A stretch of 64,000 bases of DNA, from positions 6,001,001-6,065,000 of the forward strand of contig JBBMOA010000015.1 in assembly GCA_037954235.1 (NCBI GenBank), written 5' to 3'. Made by a program: the position numbers and the translations under genes. Under the pieces are notes generated by a model. The model was given only the letters and a program-made list of their open reading frames with translations. It did no database searches and was not told where the DNA came from. Positions 59,401 to 64,000 of this stretch are shown here, piece by piece (position 1 is the first letter of the stretch; the number at the start of each line of letters is the position of its first letter). This DNA comes from Aulostomus chinensis. Lineage: Eukaryota > Chordata > Actinopteri > Syngnathiformes > Aulostomidae.

Positions 59401-62400
59401 TTGTCATAACAGGAGGAAGATAAATGCTTGTTAAAGGAACCTTGAAAGTGACTCCCAGGCCGTTTTACTACACTCAGTTTGTCAGCAGTCACGTTTACAT
59501 TCAAATGCACCTCAAAGTTTTTAGAAACCTCACAAAAAAAAAAAAGATCTGACAGTAGAAGAATCCTTTTTTTATGCACATGAGGAATTTCCTTGAATAT
59601 AATTTGTACCCTCGTAATCTTTCAATACGTAAATTCAAATATTACACAGTCTTACGCAATATTCGTCTTGCAAGTGGCTTTTATAACTGAACTCAAACCT
59701 TTGCCAAATCCTAGTGTATTCACAAAAGCTTTAACCTCATCCCATGAATCTATTTTTTTAAAATATTTTCTACACCGCATTTAATCTTTTCTGATGTACA
59801 ACTACAAAATGCACATTAGTACATGGTTATGGAAACATGACTATTAAAACCCATGACACCTTTTTTTTTGTATCTTTTTTTTTTTGTTTTTTTTTATTTA
59901 GTTGCATTCCAAGCCACACATACAAATGAGAACATAACCATACAATGTACCTTAACTGAGAGGATCAGAGGGCAAGAGGCTACATGTATTGATTGCGACG
60001 TGGCATGAGATGACCACAGGACACTGTCTGCCCAAACTGTGGCCACAAATATTTCATTCATTTATTTATTTATTTTTTTTAATCGACCAACTTGAAGAAG
60101 TGTGTCATGCAGTCATGATTGTTTTTCTCTTTTATGCATGTATCTATTCATTCATATTCATTTATCGCCATGTTTAAAATTGCCTGCGCAACACAAAGTG
60201 CCTATTAATGACCCCTGTGGGGCAAACAAGCTGATTTGAATGGAATTGAATTCATAAGAAGGGAACAGTTTGAGACAGCAAACATCAGAATATCAAACCT
60301 CTACTCTGGCGTTCCGTCCGTGCACCTGGAAAAACAGCTCTGGTTTTCCTCTCTGCTCTCATTTATCGTTAGAACTTGTTGTTACCACAAGTGGTTTGGC
60401 TCGGCCTCGGGGGGATCTGATGCTTCTGTGTGATGGATAACGCCTGCAGTCAGTTACTGTTACGCAGCTGCATCTTTGCCACTGTCCTTGAGTCAGACAC
60501 ACGCTCTGATCTGCAGCCTGCTTCTGTAAAAGTACTCCCTAAATACTTTAAAAGCACAGACATTCTCCTCTTTGACCAAGTTTGTAGTCATTTTCCTTGC
60601 ACAGAAGAAAACCTGACTTTTCTCCTCCTAATGGCGTTGACTTACAATTTTGATCACATCTCCTGCATCATCTCTGCTTTTCTCTCGTGTGTTTTCCATC
60701 AAAACAAAGCAGAAATGCCATAAACATCATTTTAATCTTTCAGTTCAACGCTGGGAGATTCTCTGTGTGTTGAGTCCAAGGAGCGATGGTAAAACATATT
60801 CCTTTTTTTTTCTTTCCCCCTTCGCTTCGTCTCTCTGTGATGCTGAGAGATGCACTTCATGTGTTTGGCAAACATCCTTGCTGTAGTTTGACTGGCTTGA
60901 ATTATAGATAGGCAACGCCAGCCACCCCGCCGCTTGTTTGTTTGTTTGTTCATGACTTTGAGTTAGCGAGGAGGAGCGAGAGATGAAATGGGACGGAGAG
61001 TGTGGAGGGAGGCTGGAGATTGATTTAAAAAAAAAGAAAAGAAGAAGAAATTAAAAAAAAGATAAAAGCAATAGAGAGAGAAAGATGGAAAAATGGATGG
61101 AGGCACAGATTAGATAAATCATCTGTTACAAAAGTCGCCGTACCCAAATAATTGTTTGTTAGTGGTTGCTGCCTTACATCACCGACCACCCGTCCCTGCT
61201 CTGCACCTCGGTGGCGGTGCCTCTGAATCCAGGGGGAACCCTCCTCTGCCCATCCAGATCACATTACACAGGGCTCACGGCTCTGATGTGGCTTCAGATA
61301 GAGTGTACAACCACACAGCGCAGGCTCAGTCCTGCGGTCTCTTTGCTATGAAGGAATATTTTTGTGGATATTCCCTAACTTTATCCCCCCCACATGCTGC
61401 TCTCGTTTAGATGGGGTTTCCACAGGGGGGGCCGAGGGCAAAGTATGCTAGCTAGTGGGGTGGTTGTGACAAGTTATTCTGAAGGGATGCACACAGCCTT
61501 TCATCAATTTTCACTTACGGACAAAAGGATATGGTGTGTTCTGGTAGAAGTTGGGGAAAACCAAGTGCAAGGAATCAATACCAGAACTGAGCACGTAGTT
61601 TTAGTGCTCTTCTGTTTCTGGTCAGACAGTGTGTACCACAAAGACCTGATCAAACAGAAGCATTCTGAAGCCAGTGGTCATCCTGACAGAGTTCATAAGT
61701 GCTTCGTTGCTTTGACTATGATCATCAATGTGAAGAAAAGTGTGCCGTCACTAAAGCTCCCTGGGTCCAAAGTACTGAATATGACAGGAAGTGAGAGGGA
61801 GACCAGGAAACAGTGAGCAAGCTGCAGTTAACAAATCCCGTCATTAAAACCCGATCTCATGACATTTGGAAAACGGCAGCAAATCTGTACGAGAGAGAAG
61901 ACGTTTCATACTGAAGCTATGAAAGAACTATTTTAGGCTGTTTTTACCTTTACATTTTTTACGTTTAATCAATGTTGTTTTATGACACTTAATGTGGTCT
62001 AAATAACCACTGGGACTCGTGCCTTTACTATGCCTATGTAAAAAAAAAAGTTAAAAAAAAAGCACGAGATAAAACGATCACACTGAAAAGCTGAACCCGA
62101 CTCCAGTTGCCACGGAACGGACCCACCCTGCCCGACTCTGAGGCTGCCACACCCAGTCAGCAAGTGATAGGCATCATTCCAAAAAAACCTCTTAAAGTAT
62201 GTTACTAAAGCTACAAATAAATACCAATCAAACTCCTACTTGTCTTATTCAAGATTTTGCTCCAGTGCAACAAACTACCCAAGATTTAAATGAAAAATGG
62301 ATGCTTCTGTATTATGTGCAGTGGTCCACTTGCACTAGAATGAACGTGTTGCACAGGTGTAGCCAGTAACATCGGCTTACACATCATTATGGCACTGAAA

Positions 62401-62664
62401 CTGGAATATCAATGAAAGGCAGCAAGAAAAGTAACAATTAACAAATGCGCGTGTTGTTGAAGGTGTATTGATGTTCAGAACGACCGTGCACGATGATACA
62501 AACATGAATGTACAGGTAGAAAGGTGGGTGAAAACCCATCGAAGAAATACCCCCAAAAAATATGTTAGTGAGATGTTAGAGTCTGTCAATACGGGGACAA
62601 ATAGACTCTTACTGATGGGTGAGAAAGAGTGACATTATAACTGATTTTAAAAAGAAGCCTCTGA

Positions 62665-62665
<1 letters not shown>

Positions 62666-62746
<81 letters not shown>

Positions 62747-62750
62747 ACAC
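62666..62750. repeat. (CA)n microsatellite
   Basis: About 42 CA units with one AA interruption at 62739-62740, the longest CA tract in the window. Confidence 0.93.
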
Positions 62751-64000
62751 TCCATTACAACCTTGTCAGCCCTCACCTTTTCATCCATCTCTCTTCTACA
62801 CATCAATTAAATCCCTTCCCACTGGCCAGATCTTGTACTATATTAGCACCCTGCCTTCCCTCTCTGTCTCGGGTGAGTTTCTCTTTAATCTTCAGCAGAT
62901 GTTCCCATTGATGGGTCTATTGATTTGATGTTGCGCCAGCTGCTTTTATCTCCAGGATCTCAAAGATGCGTTGAAGAGAAGAGACATACTCGCCACCAGA
63001 ATACTTCACGTTAGGGATAGAGATCCAAACCCGGGTCCATAAAGGCTGATAACCGAAAAATTGAAAAAACAATAACGAATCTGGCAAGCAGGTAGGGGTA
63101 TTCTATGTTTAAGTCGTGAAATCATGAAATATGGGCGAGAATGTTGCCTCCATACACAGCACAGACCTCAAACAAGAGACAAAGGAATGTCCTCCATAAC
63201 ATTGGTGTCCCTTGGAGCCAGTTTTTAACTATTTTTACACAATGTAACAAACTCTAGCAACAAGACAATAAATTTGGCATCAACTCTATGCTGAGGACTA
63301 AGTCTATCTGGCTGCTGAGATGATCGTTGGGTAAGACGTTCATCACTGTCAGTTTTTACGAACAGACTTTCAATCACAGTGGAAGCAGGGTGGGACATAT
63401 ACCACAAAGAACGACCATCACATCCTTCATGTACAAGTGCTGAACAAAAACAATAGAAAATCTTGAACCACATGATTGCGCTTTGCCAAAATGTTTCCTC
63501 GCCCTCAAATCTTGAAAACCCAAACAGGCTAGTGGGTCTGTACTCTCCGTTTGAGTCAGTCTTTATTCAATGCTGAGGAAGTGCTGACTTCTGTTTGGTA
63601 TTTGGAAAATTTCGATTTACCCTTCAGAAAGCAAATAAAGGTTTTAAAAGATGTCCATGAATGATTAATCATTAGTCAGACAGATTTTAATGTGGTTAGC
63701 AAAGTGCAGGTTGTCTCACATGAAGTTTCCAGTAGACCAGGATGATGTCAGGTGCTAATTCTAGATTGATTATGTAGCACCTCCTGAAACTGATGTGTGT
63801 TATGCCATTTTTTGTTGTGTTTAGTAGAACACATCCTTTACAATCTTAGAATTATAAAAATGACTCCTCAATGTGAATCAGCAACTGTTTGAGAACAAAA
63901 ACTATTTATCTCTTTGTTTTTACCATTGTCTGCTTAAAACGTTGGATTTGAACAGTCTTTGCTCTTGGTTCGGGGGCATACACTGTTAACGATTTCAACA

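Larger units (their letters stand above)
45399..64000 (-). other. tcf7: Upstream tcf7 intron or 5' flank (18.6 kb)
   Basis: No exon for the beta-catenin-binding N-terminus or the intervening region was found. The stretch has many microsatellites, a PIF/Harbinger-like element at 53412-54076 and short chance ORFs. The identified tcf7 exon at 45398 starts in phase 0 and needs upstream coding sequence, so most of this is probably a large intron, as is common at this position in TCF/LEF genes. Confidence 0.6.

Noticed and set aside
61394..61816. 140-codon open frame on the + strand, one of the longest in the right half
   Set aside because: No recognisable motif or family, no exon-like splice context, and ORFs of this length occur by chance in 64 kb. 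The sequence around it is ordinary intron-like DNA.

Overview
This window is vertebrate, and specifically teleost-like, genomic DNA. Three ordinary protein-coding genes with GT/AG introns can be read to single-base precision. The rest is intron and spacer sequence rich in microsatellites, homopolymer G/C tracts and fish-type dispersed repeats. The gene order is ppp2ca (+), skp1 (+), tcf7 (-). The human 5q31.1 block has the same three neighbours and the same relative orientations, so the block is inverted in this view. No bacterial, viral, CRISPR, tRNA or rRNA feature was found.

Layout. 1-1390 holds no readable exon and may be the 3' end or downstream flank of an upstream gene. 1390-2324 carries promoter-like CRE and CCAAT motifs and the 5' leader of ppp2ca. 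2325-10560 is the complete seven-exon ppp2ca coding region (309 aa), followed by a 3' UTR to about 11.0-11.3 kb. 11.3-12.8 kb is spacer holding one copy of a dispersed repeat; an inverted second copy lies inside skp1. 12.8-17.56 kb is skp1: a probable non-coding first exon, five coding exons (163 aa) and a poly(A) signal. 17.6-20.7 kb is the spacer between the convergent skp1 and tcf7 genes. It carries a SINE-like repeat split by a hAT-like MITE with an 8-bp target duplication, and a perfect CTCF-type motif. 20.98-45.4 kb is tcf7 on the minus strand: nine coding exons (399 codons plus stop) covering the central region, HMG box, basic tail, C-clamp and E-type C-terminus. 45.4-64 kb is upstream of the first tcf7 exon I can identify. 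It is probably one large intron and contains a PIF/Harbinger-like element with a short Myb/SANT-like ORF. The tcf7 exon encoding the N-terminal beta-catenin-binding domain was not found and presumably lies beyond 64 kb.

Function. PP2A catalytic subunit is a Ser/Thr phosphatase acting, among other places, in Wnt/beta-catenin signalling. Skp1 is the adaptor of SCF ubiquitin ligases; SCF with beta-TrCP destroys phosphorylated beta-catenin. Tcf7 is a nuclear effector of beta-catenin. The three neighbours therefore touch one pathway, but nothing in the sequence shows that the linkage is functional.

The most unusual observation is that several tcf7 splice sites sit directly against simple-sequence tracts: a (TG)nT7 acceptor and a C14 acceptor on the two HMG-box exons, an 88-nt exon squeezed between (TG)n and (TC)n, and a donor followed by (CA)n. 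No undescribed multi-gene system is evident.
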